A DNA stretch of 64,000 nucleotides from Actinocorallia populi (GCF_002995495.1 NZ_PVZV01000001.1:62001-126000); one strand, 5' to 3'; shown: positions 39,779 through 48,695, counted from the stretch's first letter. Numbers and translations are program-made. The notes: a model not told the origin generated them from the letters alone.

Positions 39779-41320
39779 ATGACGACGAAGAAGCCCCACC
39801 CGAGACTGCTCCGGCGGTTGAGCGCGTCCGCCGCGGCACTGGTCATGTCGGCCTCGTGCTCCGCCGCGCCCGCCGCCGCGGACGGCCTCGCCTCCTACTA
39901 CGACCAGCGCGTCACCTGGACCGACTGCCGGCAGGGAGCGGACGACGAGACCGGCGCGGCCCTGGACCAGGCCAGCGCCCGGTGCGCCCAGGTCACCGTG
40001 CCGCTGGACTACACCCGTCCGGCGGGCCGGACGATCGAGATCGCCGTGTCGCGGCTGCCCGCCACCGACCGGTCCCGCCGGATCGGAGCCCTGGTGCTCA
40101 ACCAGGGCGGCCCCGCCGAACCGACGCTCGGCATGCCGCTGGGAACGCGCGCCCACATGGGCGAGGTCGGCGCCCGGTACGACCTGATCGGAGTGGACCC
40201 GCGGTTCGTGGGGCGCAGCGCGCCGATCGACTGCGGCTGGCCCACCGGCATCTGGGTCCGGTCGGCCGGGACCGACCGGACCGGATTCGACCGCCAGACC
40301 GCCTTCCAGAAGGACCTGGCCGAACGGTGCGCGAGCAGGCACGGCGACGTGCTGCCGTACGCCACCACCCGCAACACCGCCCGGGACATGGACGTCGTCC
40401 GCTCGGCGCTGGGCGAACGCCGGATCTCCTACCTCGGCTACTCCTACGGCGCCTACCTCGGCGCCGTGTACACGCAGATGTTCCCGGGACGCACCGACCG
40501 GGTCGTCCTCGACAGCGCCGGTGACCCGCAGCGGTACGGGCCCAGGCTGCTGCAGGGCAGCGAACCCGCCCTGGACCGGGCGCTGAACGCCTGGGCGTCA
40601 TGGGCCGCGGAACGGCACGACGACTACGGCCTGGGCACGAGCCGGAAGGCCGTGCTCGCCACCGTCCGGCAGATCGTCGAGGCGGCGGCGGACCGGCCGC
40701 TGCGCGTCGGTTCGTACGAGGTCGACGAGCACCTGGTGCCGTACGTGTTCTCGAAAGGCGTCGGCAGCGACCGGGAAGAGGCCCGCGCCTCGTTCTCGGA
40801 CACCGTGAAGGTGCTGGACGAAGCGGCGAGGCGGATCACCGTCACGCCGGGCCCGGAGCTGGAAGGGCTCCTGCAGTTCGTGCTCGACGGCGCGAGCTCG
40901 CACTACGGCAGCCCGGCGGCCGCGATCATCTGCGGCGACGTCGCCGCCCCGCGCGACCCCGAGGTCTACTGGAACGACATCCAGCGCGACCGGGACCGCC
41001 ACCCCCTCTTCGGGCCGATCACCGCCAACATCGCCCCCTGCGCCTTCTGGCCCGAACCGCCCCGCGAGACGCCGACCGAGATCGCCAACGACGCCGAGGC
41101 GCTGATCGTCTCCACCACCGGCGACACCGCCACCACCTACCGGGGCAGCCTGGCCACGCACCGGGCGCTGACCGGCTCCCGCCTGCTCACCCTGGCCGGG
41201 ACCATCGCCCACGGCGTGTACGGCGAGTACGGCAACGCCTGCGTCGACGCGAAGGTGAACGCCTACCTCGAGTCCGGAAGGCTGCCCGCCGAGAACCCGA
41301 CCTGCCGGAACCGACCTTGA
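39779..41320 (+). CDS. Secreted S33 alpha/beta hydrolase, paralogue of the 33.7-kb gene
   Basis: 513 residues. Signal sequence with an early Cys (LVMSASCSAAPAAAD), which could be a lipobox (MSASC). The core aligns with the other S33 protein over its whole length: YDLIGVDPRFVGRSAPIDCGWPTGIWVRSAG, NTARDMDVVRSALGERRISYLGYSYGAYLGAVY, CGDVAAPRDPEVYWNDIQ, His in AHGVYGEYGNAC. The nucleophile Ser, acid (TTGD) and His are present, but the oxyanion motif GGPGG of the other copy is GGPAE here. It is divergent from the two-component system that may regulate it. Probably a cell-surface or secreted peptidase. Confidence 0.87.
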   Translation: MTTKKPHPRLLRRLSASAAALVMSASCSAAPAAADGLASYYDQRVTWTDCRQGADDETGAALDQASARCAQVTVPLDYTRPAGRTIEIAVSRLPATDRSRRIGALVLNQGGPAEPTLGMPLGTRAHMGEVGARYDLIGVDPRFVGRSAPIDCGWPTGIWVRSAGTDRTGFDRQTAFQKDLAERCASRHGDVLPYATTRNTARDMDVVRSALGERRISYLGYSYGAYLGAVYTQMFPGRTDRVVLDSAGDPQRYGPRLLQGSEPALDRALNAWASWAAERHDDYGLGTSRKAVLATVRQIVEAAADRPLRVGSYEVDEHLVPYVFSKGVGSDREEARASFSDTVKVLDEAARRITVTPGPELEGLLQFVLDGASSHYGSPAAAIICGDVAAPRDPEVYWNDIQRDRDRHPLFGPITANIAPCAFWPEPPRETPTEIANDAEALIVSTTGDTATTYRGSLATHRALTGSRLLTLAGTIAHGVYGEYGNACVDAKVNAYLESGRLPAENPTCRNRP

Positions 41321-41420
41321 TCGTCACTACGCGGGCCCCGGCGGGCGGGGTCCGCGGACCGGATTTACGGTGGAGAGAACGCAGGGGAAGCGATTCTCTG
41401 CTTCGGCGAGAGGGCCTGTC

Positions 41421-42572
41421 ATGGGTGCGAAGCGTGCCGTCGTGGTCGGGGGCGGGATCGGAGGGCTGACGGCCGCCGCCGCCCTGCGGGTGCGGGGCTG
41501 GGACGTGACCGTCTGCGAACGGGCGGCGAGCCTGGACCCCGTGGGGTCGGGGCTGAGCCTGGGGCCCAACGCGTTGCGGGCGCTCGACGCCGTCGGAGTG
41601 GGACGGGCCGCTCGGGAACTCGCCGCCATCGACGGGGTGAGCGGGATCCGACGGTCCGACGGGCGATGGCTGGTGCGTGCGGACGTGACGGCGCCGATGA
41701 TGGAGAGGTATGACGACCTGGCGGTCATCGCGCTGCGGGCCGAACTGGTCGACCTGCTTCTCTCGCGATTGCCGGAAGACACCGTCAGGACCTCGACGAC
41801 CGTGACGGCCGTGGACCCGGAGACCGGAGCGGTCACCACCTCTGCGGGAGAGCTGGCGGCCGACCTGGTGGTCGCGGCCGACGGAGTGCGGTCGATCATC
41901 CGGAAAACGTTGTTCCCCGGCCATCCGGAAGCACGCTATTCAGGTTCTACCACCTGGCGGTTCGTCATTCAGGAGCCCGGACGCGGCTTCCGGACGACCG
42001 AGAGCTGGGGACGCGGGGACGTCTTCGGGATCATGCCGTTGAGCGGTAAGCGGATCTACTGCTACGCGAGCGCGGTGGCCCCGGCCGGGCAGACCTTCGA
42101 GGACGAGCGGGCCGAGCTGCTGCGCCGGTTCAGCGGGTGGCACTCGCCCATCCCGGAGCTGATCGGCGCCGCGGACCCCGAGAAGATCCTGCACAACGAC
42201 GTCTACTGGTCCGCGGACCCGCTGCCCGCCTACCACGTCGGCCGTGTCGCGTTCCTCGGGGACGCGGCGCACGCGATGTCCCCGAACCTCGGGCAGGGCG
42301 CGTGCCAGGCCATCGAGGACGCGGTCGTGCTCGCCTCTCTCGCCGACCGGACGGACGGGCTCGCCCGCTACACCGCCGCCCGTCTCCCCCGGACCCGGAT
42401 GGTCGTCCAGAACTCCCACCGGGCCTCCAGGCTCGTGGGACTCCGCTCCCCGCTGGCGACGGCCTTGCGCGACACGCTCATGTGGGGAGTCGGCCGGTTC
42501 GGTTCCGCGGCCGTCGTCCGGCAGACGGCGCCGATCTTCGAGTGGAGCCCGCCGCGGCTTTCGGCCGGTTGA
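41421..42572 (+). CDS. FAD-dependent monooxygenase (aromatic hydroxylase type)
   Basis: 383 residues from ATG 41421. Single-component flavoprotein hydroxylase motifs are all visible: the FAD fingerprint VVVGGGIGGLTAAAALRVRGWDVTVCE at the N-terminus, the DG motif AADGVRSIIRK at about 152-162, and the GD motif VAFLGDAAHAMSPNLGQGACQAIEDA at about 275-300. The substrate is unknown; relatives act on salicylate-like aromatics and on antibiotic scaffolds. It stands alone and is closed by a perfect terminator shared with the convergent MBL gene. Confidence 0.92.
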   Translation: MGAKRAVVVGGGIGGLTAAAALRVRGWDVTVCERAASLDPVGSGLSLGPNALRALDAVGVGRAARELAAIDGVSGIRRSDGRWLVRADVTAPMMERYDDLAVIALRAELVDLLLSRLPEDTVRTSTTVTAVDPETGAVTTSAGELAADLVVAADGVRSIIRKTLFPGHPEARYSGSTTWRFVIQEPGRGFRTTESWGRGDVFGIMPLSGKRIYCYASAVAPAGQTFEDERAELLRRFSGWHSPIPELIGAADPEKILHNDVYWSADPLPAYHVGRVAFLGDAAHAMSPNLGQGACQAIEDAVVLASLADRTDGLARYTAARLPRTRMVVQNSHRASRLVGLRSPLATALRDTLMWGVGRFGSAAVVRQTAPIFEWSPPRLSAG

Positions 42573-42582
42573 GGGTGCCCGC

Positions 42583-42608
42583 GCGGCCCGCCCGGCGGGG
42601 CGGGCCGC
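42583..42608. terminator. Perfect 11-bp hairpin
   Basis: Bases 42583-42593 pair with 42598-42608 around GGCG, between convergent genes. Confidence 0.8.
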
Positions 42609-42615
42609 GGCGGCT

Positions 42616-43194
42616 TCAGCGCGGGGTCGACAGGGCCGGGCGGAAGGGCGCGCCATGCCCCGGGACCACCGACGTGGCGAACTCCAGAACGCGCTCCCGC
42701 TGCTTGCGCAGCTGTTCGCGGTCGTCGGCGTAGGGGTCGTCGGCGGGGCCTTCGGCCGTCCACCACAGGTGCGTCAGCGCCGCGACGCCGTCGGGCGTGC
42801 CGACCAGGGTCGTGATGTCCTGCGGCGTGTGGCCGGGCGTGGCGAGCAGCCGCACGCTCGGGGTGAGCCAGGCGCCTTCGGCGGGACGACCGGTGAACAC
42901 GTCGCCCTCGATGACGGACTGGAAGTCGTGCACGGGGACCATGGGGAACAACGCGATGTTCACGGTGTGGTCGAGGTGGTGGTGGCTGACGATCACGTCG
43001 GTGACGTCCTCCGGTCCGACGCCGAGCTCGCGCATCGGGCGGAGGATGAGGTCGCGGTCGGCGACCATCCCGGGGTCCACGACGATGACCCGGTCCGCGT
43101 CGCGGATCAGGCTCACCGTCCCTGCCACGCGCGGGGTGCGTACATAGCCTTCGACGATGACGTCGAGGCGAGCGGTGTGGGCGAGCTCTGTCAT
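42616..43194 (-). CDS. MBL-fold metallo-hydrolase
   Basis: 192 residues. The metal motif is SHHHLDH (HxHxDH, about residues 70-76), with VVDPGM ahead of it, the third His in TPGHTPQD, and Gly-His in VVPGHGAPF near the end. The size and the VHDFQSVIEGDVF segment resemble MBLAC1-like proteins, hydrolases of small thioesters, lactones or RNA ends; the substrate cannot be assigned. It is convergent with the monooxygenase gene and separately promoted. Confidence 0.88.
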   Translation of the reverse strand: MTELAHTARLDVIVEGYVRTPRVAGTVSLIRDADRVIVVDPGMVADRDLILRPMRELGVGPEDVTDVIVSHHHLDHTVNIALFPMVPVHDFQSVIEGDVFTGRPAEGAWLTPSVRLLATPGHTPQDITTLVGTPDGVAALTHLWWTAEGPADDPYADDREQLRKQRERVLEFATSVVPGHGAPFRPALSTPR

Positions 43195-43287
43195 GCGTTG
43201 CCCACTACCCGATCACACGGGTCGCCACTCTGAGTGCATCATGTGTGTCACTCCGCAGACACATTCACCGGCCGGTCGGGGAAGAAG

Positions 43288-43335
43288 CCGCCCCGGCCGC
43301 CGCGCCTTCGACGTCGCGGCGGGAGGCCGGGGCGG
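43288..43335 (-). terminator. Long GC-rich hairpin
   Basis: CCGCCCCGGCC (43288-43298) pairs with GGCCGGGGCGG (43325-43335), and an inner GCCGCG/CGCGGC stem (43299-43304 with 43315-43320) extends it past a 4-base bulge. It lies just beyond the SnoaL-like gene's stop. Confidence 0.7.
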
Positions 43336-43341
43336 GGCCGG

Positions 43342-43992
43342 TCAGCGGGAGACCGGGCAGCCGCCGGTGAGCCTGCCGAGGAAGGAGTTCGGGTCGTAGT
43401 AGTGCTCGACCTCCAGGAGGCGCAGGTCGTCGGTGACCTTGGCGACGCTGAGGCCGAACATCTCGACGACCTCGCCGGTGGGGGCGAAGTCCTTGTACTC
43501 GCCTTCGAAGGTGCCCCAGTGACGCCACTTGAACGCCACGACGGGCGGCGGGGAGAGCACTTCGAGGACCTCCCAGAAGAACCCCATCGGGAAGGCCTGG
43601 AGGAAGATCTTGTGGGACGAATCGAAGCTCTCCGAGGACGCCGGGTAGAAGGGGCCGTCCCCGATGAGGATGTTGTAGCTGCCCCGCTCCGCGATGTCGG
43701 CGGACGACGCCCAGGGACCGCCGTTAACGTTCGTCCGGAAATGATCCGCGACGACCGAGACCCAGGTGGCGGGGTCCTTCTTGTGGGAGACCTCCATCTC
43801 GAAGACCTGGACGATGCTCTCCACGACCGCTTCCAGCGAGCCGGGGACCGGCTGCCTCGTCCGCTGCGCCGGCATGATCTCGTGCGAGTAGTGGTAGTCG
43901 GGCGCGCCTTCGCGCCACTGTTCGGGCGAGGCGGCGGCGAGGACCGCCTCCCTGCCCTGCAGCCACAGCGGAGTCTCGGGAGTCGTTGTCAT
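43342..43992 (-). CDS. SnoaL/ester-cyclase-like protein
   Basis: 216 residues from ATG 43992. The NTF2-like cone is suggested by WREGAPDYHYSHEIMP at the N-terminus, the central helix SLEAVVESIVQVFEMEVSHKKDPATWVSVVADHF, and C-terminal strands (VVAFKWRHWGTFEGEYKDFAPTGEVVEMFGLSVAKVTDDLRLLEVEHYYD), the last being the usual W..H...G.F.G..PTG....G motif of SnoaL-like proteins. Some members cyclise polyketides, many have no known role. It is divergent in function from its neighbours and has its own terminator. Confidence 0.82.
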   Translation of the reverse strand: MTTTPETPLWLQGREAVLAAASPEQWREGAPDYHYSHEIMPAQRTRQPVPGSLEAVVESIVQVFEMEVSHKKDPATWVSVVADHFRTNVNGGPWASSADIAERGSYNILIGDGPFYPASSESFDSSHKIFLQAFPMGFFWEVLEVLSPPPVVAFKWRHWGTFEGEYKDFAPTGEVVEMFGLSVAKVTDDLRLLEVEHYYDPNSFLGRLTGGCPVSR

Positions 43993-44139
43993 GGCGGGCG
44001 GTCCTTCCCGTTGCGGAGAATCTCTCCTGGGCGACGACAGAAGTGAGATTTGCATGATCTTGCCGTGCGCCCGGACCTATCACCAGAAGCCGCCCGCTTC
44101 CGGCCAAAACCCCCGAAGGGCAGACGGGGCCGCCGCCCG

Positions 44140-44814
44140 TCAGCCGGTGATCCTGCCCTGGAGGCCGTCGAGCAGAGCCCGGAGGCCGAACTGGAAGGTC
44201 TCGTCGGGCCCGGCCGCGTAGTCGGTGGCCTGGCGGGTCTCGAGGCGGACGCGTAGCCGGGGGAACCGCTCGGCCACCTCGCCCGCCCTGGCCAGGGTCT
44301 CCTGGAACAGTTCCTCGGCGTCGCCTCCGTTACGGCCCAGGCGCCGCGTCAGCGAGGCCGTGGCGGAGACCTCGAGCACGCTGCCGAGCACGAACGTGAA
44401 GACGGCGGCGACCGCCCGGTCGGCCGGGTCGCCGCCGAAGCCGCCCTTCTCGTACACGGCGAGGCTGCGGTCGTCGTAGCGCGCCTTCCCCTCCCCGTAG
44501 AACAGGTAGGAGCCGAACGCCTGCACCAGCCAGGGATGCCTGCTCAGCATCGCGTGCAGGCCGGTGGCCAGCGCGGTGGCCGCCGCCCGCCAGTCGGCCT
44601 CCTCGGGGTCGGGGAGCTCGATCTCCTGCCAGACCCGGTCGCCGGCGAGCAGGACCAGGTCGTCCTTGTTCTTGACGTGCCAGTAGACCGCGGTGGCGGC
44701 CGCGTCGAGCCGCTTGCCGAGACTCCGCATGTTCAGGCCTTCCAGGCCCTCTTCGTCGAGCAGCTCGATCGCGGTCCGGACGATCTGGTCCTTGGTCAGG
44801 GAGTCGCGTGGCAT
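44140..44814 (-). CDS. TetR-family repressor (tetracycline-repressor type C-terminus)
   Basis: 224 residues. The HTH is at about 6-52 (LTKDQIVRTAIELLDEEGLEGLNMRSLGKRLDAAATAVYWHVKNKDDLV), the exact form of the TetR/ActII subgroup with AVYWHVKNKDDL. The C-terminal domain (TetR_C_1 type) has HPWLVQAFGSYLFYGEGKARYDD and FTFVLGSVLEVSA. Such repressors usually control an exporter or a monooxygenase. It is transcribed towards the SnoaL-like gene with 147 bases between them, and an imperfect palindrome lies upstream of its start. Confidence 0.88.
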   Translation of the reverse strand: MPRDSLTKDQIVRTAIELLDEEGLEGLNMRSLGKRLDAAATAVYWHVKNKDDLVLLAGDRVWQEIELPDPEEADWRAAATALATGLHAMLSRHPWLVQAFGSYLFYGEGKARYDDRSLAVYEKGGFGGDPADRAVAAVFTFVLGSVLEVSATASLTRRLGRNGGDAEELFQETLARAGEVAERFPRLRVRLETRQATDYAAGPDETFQFGLRALLDGLQGRITG

Positions 44815-45140
44815 GCGTCGACTCTAGGCCGACCGCAACCGACCTGCACTAAGTTCAGCGGGCCGCGGAACCCGGCCCGGGAACGAAGCCCTCACCACCC
44901 GCAACCCCTTCTTCTGGCACACATCGGCCACCACCCAACCAAGACGGCAGGACACGCGTCATACCTACCGGGTCGCTCGGTACTCCCGCCGCGCGAAAGC
45001 GGGGCGGAGGCACCTCCGGCGGCCCACAGCCCCCCGGTTCCCGTCGAGCGTGATCTAGTTTCCGGACCGAGATGAACTGATCTCGCCGAGGTTGTTACGC
45101 TCTCGTGGACCTTATGGATTCTTTACGCGAGGAGTCGCTT
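44815..45140. other. Intergenic region between divergent genes
   Basis: It holds the TetR operator candidate at 44844-44858 and, before the secreted-protein gene, a CGAGAT/ATCTCG hairpin near 45070 and a TTGTTA/TATGGA promoter-like pair around 45092-45120. No gene is seen. Confidence 0.45.
44844..44858. promoter_or_regulatory. TetR operator candidate
   Basis: CTGCACTAAGTTCAG is symmetric about its central A (CTG-ACT-a-AGT-CAG with one mismatched pair), 30 bases upstream of the TetR start. Confidence 0.5.
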
Positions 45141-45695
45141 ATGCGACGTTTCACGACCGCGGCGGCCCTGTCCGTGGCCCTGGTCGCAGGGCTCGTCAGC
45201 ACGAGCTCCCCCGCCGCCGCAGCCCCCGAGACCGCGAGCCGGACCGTCGAGGACACCGTCGTGCGTCAGGGCACGATCCCGGGCGCGGAACTTCTCGCGC
45301 AGGCCGAGCGCGACGGCACCCCCTACAGCGCCAAGAAGGCCAGGGCCCTCAAGAAGGCGCCCTGCCGCTGGTTCGAACGCCAGCAGGGCCTGCGCGTCGT
45401 CAAGAGCAACGGCAAGAAGGGCCGCTGGCTGATCTGGGTCAAGCTCCGCCTCAACTGGTGCTACGACGGCTACCAGGTCCTCTCGGCCAACGCCAAGTAC
45501 CGCAGCTACACCTACGACCGGGCGACCTACCGCTGGCGCGGCTGGGGCCAGAAGCACCTGAAGCGCACCGGCAGCTCCGTCACGTCCCGCGTGAAGGGCA
45601 AGTTCTACCACACCAGAAGCGGCCGCACCTACAAGCCGTGGATCACGTCGAAGGGCTACTCCGACGGCGCCTACCGCTGGTGGTCCAACATCTGA
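45141..45695 (+). CDS. Secreted protein of unknown function, Trp/Tyr/Arg-rich
   Basis: 184 residues from ATG 45141 (GAGGAG upstream; an ATG at 45105 is less likely). A Sec signal peptide with cleavage near AAA-AP is followed by a propeptide-like stretch (ETASRTVEDTVVRQG) and a basic aromatic domain with two cysteines (APCRWFERQ, LNWCYDG), repeated Tyr/Trp/Arg strands (AKYRSYTYDRATYRWRGWG) and a terminal YRWWSNI. The strand spacing suggests a small beta-sandwich that may bind the cell wall. No family recognised. Confidence 0.78.
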   Translation: MRRFTTAAALSVALVAGLVSTSSPAAAAPETASRTVEDTVVRQGTIPGAELLAQAERDGTPYSAKKARALKKAPCRWFERQQGLRVVKSNGKKGRWLIWVKLRLNWCYDGYQVLSANAKYRSYTYDRATYRWRGWGQKHLKRTGSSVTSRVKGKFYHTRSGRTYKPWITSKGYSDGAYRWWSNI

Positions 45696-45713
45696 CACCC
45701 GGCTGAGCCCGAC

Positions 45714-45744
45714 CGAAGCCCCCGGTTCACCCCCGGGGGCTTCG
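45714..45744 (+). terminator. 12-bp hairpin
   Basis: Bases 45714-45725 pair exactly with 45733-45744 around a 7-base loop, 18 bases after the secreted protein's stop. Confidence 0.78.
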
Positions 45745-45788
45745 CCGTCCGCGAGCCCGGACGAGCCGGTGATGCGTAGGGTCGAACC

Positions 45789-46301
45789 ATGTCGAGATAC
45801 ATCGCACTGCTGCGCGGCATCAACGTGGGCGGCAACACCCGGATCGGCATGGCGGCGCTGCGCGAGTCGTTCGCGGACCTGGGCCACACCGAAGTGCGGA
45901 CATACCTGCAGAGTGGGAACGTGTTCTTCGACTCCGCCCGACCGGCCGAAAGCCTCGCCGAAGAACTCGAAGTGCGTATCGCCGCGGACCTCGGAGTCAG
46001 CACACGTGTCCTTCTCCGTACCGAAGACGAACTGAAGCACGTCCTCGCGACCCACCCTTTCCGCGACCGCGAGGACCCGGCCGCACTCCACGTCGCCTTC
46101 CTCGGCGAGACACCGACGGCCGTGCTGGAGAAGCCCACCGGTGAAGCCGCCGAATTCGCGGCGAAAGGCCGGGAGGTCTACCTCTACTGCCCGAACGGCT
46201 ACGGCCGGACCAAGCTCAACAACGCCTTCCTCGAACGCCGCCTCGGAGTGGTCGCCACCACCCGGAACTGGAAGACGGTCACCGCCCTCGCAAACGGCTG
46301 A
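45789..46301 (+). CDS. DUF1697 family protein
   Basis: 170 residues. It is a clean DUF1697 member: YIALLRGINVGGNTRIGMAALRESFADLGHTEVRTYLQSGNVFF at the start, HPFRDREDP in the middle and the closing LNNAFLERRLGVVATTRNWKTV. Two ferredoxin-like domains are predicted. Function is unknown. It is a single gene with its own upstream region after a terminator. Confidence 0.9.
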   Translation: MSRYIALLRGINVGGNTRIGMAALRESFADLGHTEVRTYLQSGNVFFDSARPAESLAEELEVRIAADLGVSTRVLLRTEDELKHVLATHPFRDREDPAALHVAFLGETPTAVLEKPTGEAAEFAAKGREVYLYCPNGYGRTKLNNAFLERRLGVVATTRNWKTVTALANG

Positions 46302-46393
46302 AACTGAATAAAGGGACGAGCCGCGGCATTTACGGGCCGTACTCGAGCAGGCACATACTCCCGAACGGGAAAACCAGCGGTTACCCTCGCGCC

Positions 46394-47065
46394 ATGCCCC
46401 CCAGCATGCGCGGAAAGTTCTGGCCGGCGCTGCTCCTGCTGACGCTGGCCGCCTGCAACAGCGGTGCGATCGAGACGCCCGGCGGCGAGAACGAGAGCGA
46501 CACGACCGCGACGGCGTCGCAGCGGCCCGACGGGGGAAACCCCGGCCCCGGCGACAAGCCCGACTACTCGCACCTCGACTTCCCTCTCGGCGACACCTCG
46601 ACCGACGTACGACCCGGCTACGTCTACTACCAGCTCACCCAGCAGAACTGCGCCAAAGCCCAATCGACGCTCGAGAAGAATCTGAACGGGCCCGCCGACT
46701 ACCACATCGACTCCGCAACGGCCCGGCTCCTGCGGGTCGGCATCGCCCTGTGCGGACGTGACACCGCGACGGCGACCCGGTTGTTCACCGGGGCCGCCAA
46801 GCCCGCCGACAGCTGGTTCATGTGCGAGCTGTACCGGACGGCCGGGAGCGTCCTGCGCGCCCAGCCCAGGTCCGCCTTCGGCACCTGCCCCGACATCCCC
46901 GCCTTCCCGGGGCCGCCCGACGACCCCTACCCGGAGGATCCCGGCCCGGACGTCGACGAGCCCGGCACCCAGGAACCGGAAGTGCCCGGCACCGGGGAGA
47001 GCCCCGCCCCCGAACCCGAAGTCCCCGAGGGGGAACCGATCGAGACCCCGGCTCCCGCCGGATGA
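46394..47065 (+). CDS. Lipoprotein of unknown function
   Basis: 223 residues. The signal peptide ends in a lipobox (LTLAAC, Cys20). A Thr/Gly/Pro-rich linker leads to a four-cysteine domain (QQNCAKAQ, IALCGRD, FMCELYRTAG, FGTCPDIP) of about 110 residues, helical and TPR-like in feel, and a C-terminal tail of about 45 residues rich in Pro and Glu. Its TGA overlaps the ATG of a membrane protein gene by 4 bases (ATGA), so the two probably work together at the membrane. No family recognised. Confidence 0.78.
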   Translation: MPPSMRGKFWPALLLLTLAACNSGAIETPGGENESDTTATASQRPDGGNPGPGDKPDYSHLDFPLGDTSTDVRPGYVYYQLTQQNCAKAQSTLEKNLNGPADYHIDSATARLLRVGIALCGRDTATATRLFTGAAKPADSWFMCELYRTAGSVLRAQPRSAFGTCPDIPAFPGPPDDPYPEDPGPDVDEPGTQEPEVPGTGESPAPEPEVPEGEPIETPAPAG

Positions 47066-47916
47066 ACGACGGGAACGAACCCGCGCAGGCGGGCACGTCG
47101 CAGCTGCTGTACTGGGTGGCCACCGTGCTCGCCAACGCGACGGTCGTGACGGCGCTGCTGGTCTACTTCGGCTGGAAGCGCAGCGACGTGATGGCCGGGC
47201 GCCTCGGGATCGATGAGGCGATCCTCGGCATGTCCACCCGCGAGTACGTGCTGCGCAGCGTCGGCCAGATCCTCGTGCTGCTCATCGTGGTCGGCATCGG
47301 CGGCCTCCTCTGGCTGGCCCTCGACCACTGGCTGAACCGAGCCCTGGGCACCCCGGGCCGCCTCACGAGGACCGTCATGGTCCTGCTCTCGCTGGCCTGG
47401 CTGATCCTGCCCGTCCTGACCCTCCTGCTCGGCTACGTCGAGCCCTGGCGGCAGTGGACCTACATCGCCCTTCCCTTCACGATCGGCGCGGGCATCCTGC
47501 TGGCCTTCTACGCCTTTCACCTGCACACCCGCGACGAACCGCACCCGCGGGAATCCGCGTTGAAGGTGTTCGTGGGCGTCATGGCGGGCGTCGCGCTCTT
47601 CTGGGGCACCTCGAACTACGCCACCGTCCTCGGCAACACCCTCGCCGACTCGGTGGCCCCGTCCAAGCTGACGCGCGTCACGGTCTACAGCCAGAACCGC
47701 CTCCACCTGGAGGCTCCGGGCATCACCGAGTCCCCCCTCGCCCCCTCCCCGAAGGAGGGCGGCAAGCCGTACCTGTACCGCTATGCGGGCCTGCGGCTCC
47801 TCGACCGGGTGGGCGGGCGGTACTTCCTCGTCTCCGACGCCTGGACACGGCGGACCAGCGTCGTGATGGTCCTGTCCGACAAGGACGCCGTCCGGCTCGA
47901 GTTCGCCCGCCCCTGA
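47062..47916 (+). CDS. Membrane protein coupled to the lipoprotein
   Basis: 284 residues. Five to six hydrophobic segments (about 12-36, 66-90, 103-125, 130-150, 167-185), then a soluble C-terminal domain of about 90 residues with a beta-rich layout (LTRVTVYSQNRLHLEAPGI, YLYRYAGLRLLDRVGGRYFLVSDAWTRRTSVVMVL). The soluble part begins right after the last helix and probably faces the cytosol. Coupled by ATGA overlap to the lipoprotein gene. Function unknown. Confidence 0.78.
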   Translation: MNDGNEPAQAGTSQLLYWVATVLANATVVTALLVYFGWKRSDVMAGRLGIDEAILGMSTREYVLRSVGQILVLLIVVGIGGLLWLALDHWLNRALGTPGRLTRTVMVLLSLAWLILPVLTLLLGYVEPWRQWTYIALPFTIGAGILLAFYAFHLHTRDEPHPRESALKVFVGVMAGVALFWGTSNYATVLGNTLADSVAPSKLTRVTVYSQNRLHLEAPGITESPLAPSPKEGGKPYLYRYAGLRLLDRVGGRYFLVSDAWTRRTSVVMVLSDKDAVRLEFARP

Positions 47917-47925
47917 CCGGCGCGG

Positions 47926-48579
47926 TCAGCCGCCGGCGGAGGCTCCGGCGGTCGCGGCGACCATGACGGCGACCATCATGCCCTCGATCTGCTGGATCGT
48001 CTTCCTGACGACCTCGCCCACCTCGTTGTCCTCGGCGAAGGACTCGACACGGTTCTTGAACTGCTTCTTGTCGATGTCGGGGAAGGCCGCCCGGTTCAGG
48101 CGGCAGGCCTGGACGATCGACAGGAGGGCGGCGTCGCGGACGTCGGCGGGAGCGCCGTGCAGGACGGACGTGAGGCGGGCGCGCAGCTCCTGCTCGGGGA
48201 CCGGGTTCGCCTCGGGGTGGCGGGTGGTGGGGAAGACGCCCAGGACGGTGCGGCGCTCCTCGTCCAGGACCCCCGCGTCGACCAGGCGGGTCAGGGCGCG
48301 CTGGCGGAGGCCGGACCTGAGCTTGCCCGCCCACCAGTAGGCGCGGCGCGTCTTGTCCTCCTCGGCCAGCCGGGCCAGGGCCGCGTCCTCCTCGGGGGTG
48401 CCGACGGGGGTCGGGTCCAGGACGAGGACCTTGTCCTTGTCGAAGCCGATGCGGCCCGCCAGAGCCAGCTCCGCGAGGACGGCGCCCACCAGGCCGTACT
48501 CGACGTACAGGGTGGAGACCAGGGGCTTGCCCTTCTCCTGGTGAAGGGCGAGCAGCAGGAAGTCATCGGCGAGGGTCAT
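47926..48579 (-). CDS. GPP34 (GOLPH3)-like phosphoprotein
   Basis: 217 residues from ATG 48579. The GPP34 landmarks are LADDFLLLALHQEKGKPL, GLVGAVLAELALAGRIGF, RLVDAGVLDEERRTVLGVFPTTRHPE and AFPDIDKKQFKNRVE. In eukaryotes GOLPH3 binds phosphatidylinositol 4-phosphate on Golgi membranes; in actinomycetes the role is unknown, but copies are frequent and often linked to differentiation. A short Ala/Gly-rich tail closes the protein. Confidence 0.9.
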   Translation of the reverse strand: MTLADDFLLLALHQEKGKPLVSTLYVEYGLVGAVLAELALAGRIGFDKDKVLVLDPTPVGTPEEDAALARLAEEDKTRRAYWWAGKLRSGLRQRALTRLVDAGVLDEERRTVLGVFPTTRHPEANPVPEQELRARLTSVLHGAPADVRDAALLSIVQACRLNRAAFPDIDKKQFKNRVESFAEDNEVGEVVRKTIQQIEGMMVAVMVAATAGASAGG

Positions 48580-48661
48580 CGGCACGTCCTTTCTTCTCAC
48601 CCGTCAGACGAAAAAGGTGATCTTCTTGGTTCCGGCTTGTCCCAAATTCATGGACAAAAGG

Positions 48662-48695
48662 CAGCGCCTGCCGGGCCCCGACCCGGCAGGCGCTG
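48662..48695 (-). terminator. Perfect 14-bp hairpin
   Basis: Bases 48662-48675 pair with 48682-48695 around CCCCGA, 12 bases after the stop of the branched-chain-type operon on the minus strand. Confidence 0.85.
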
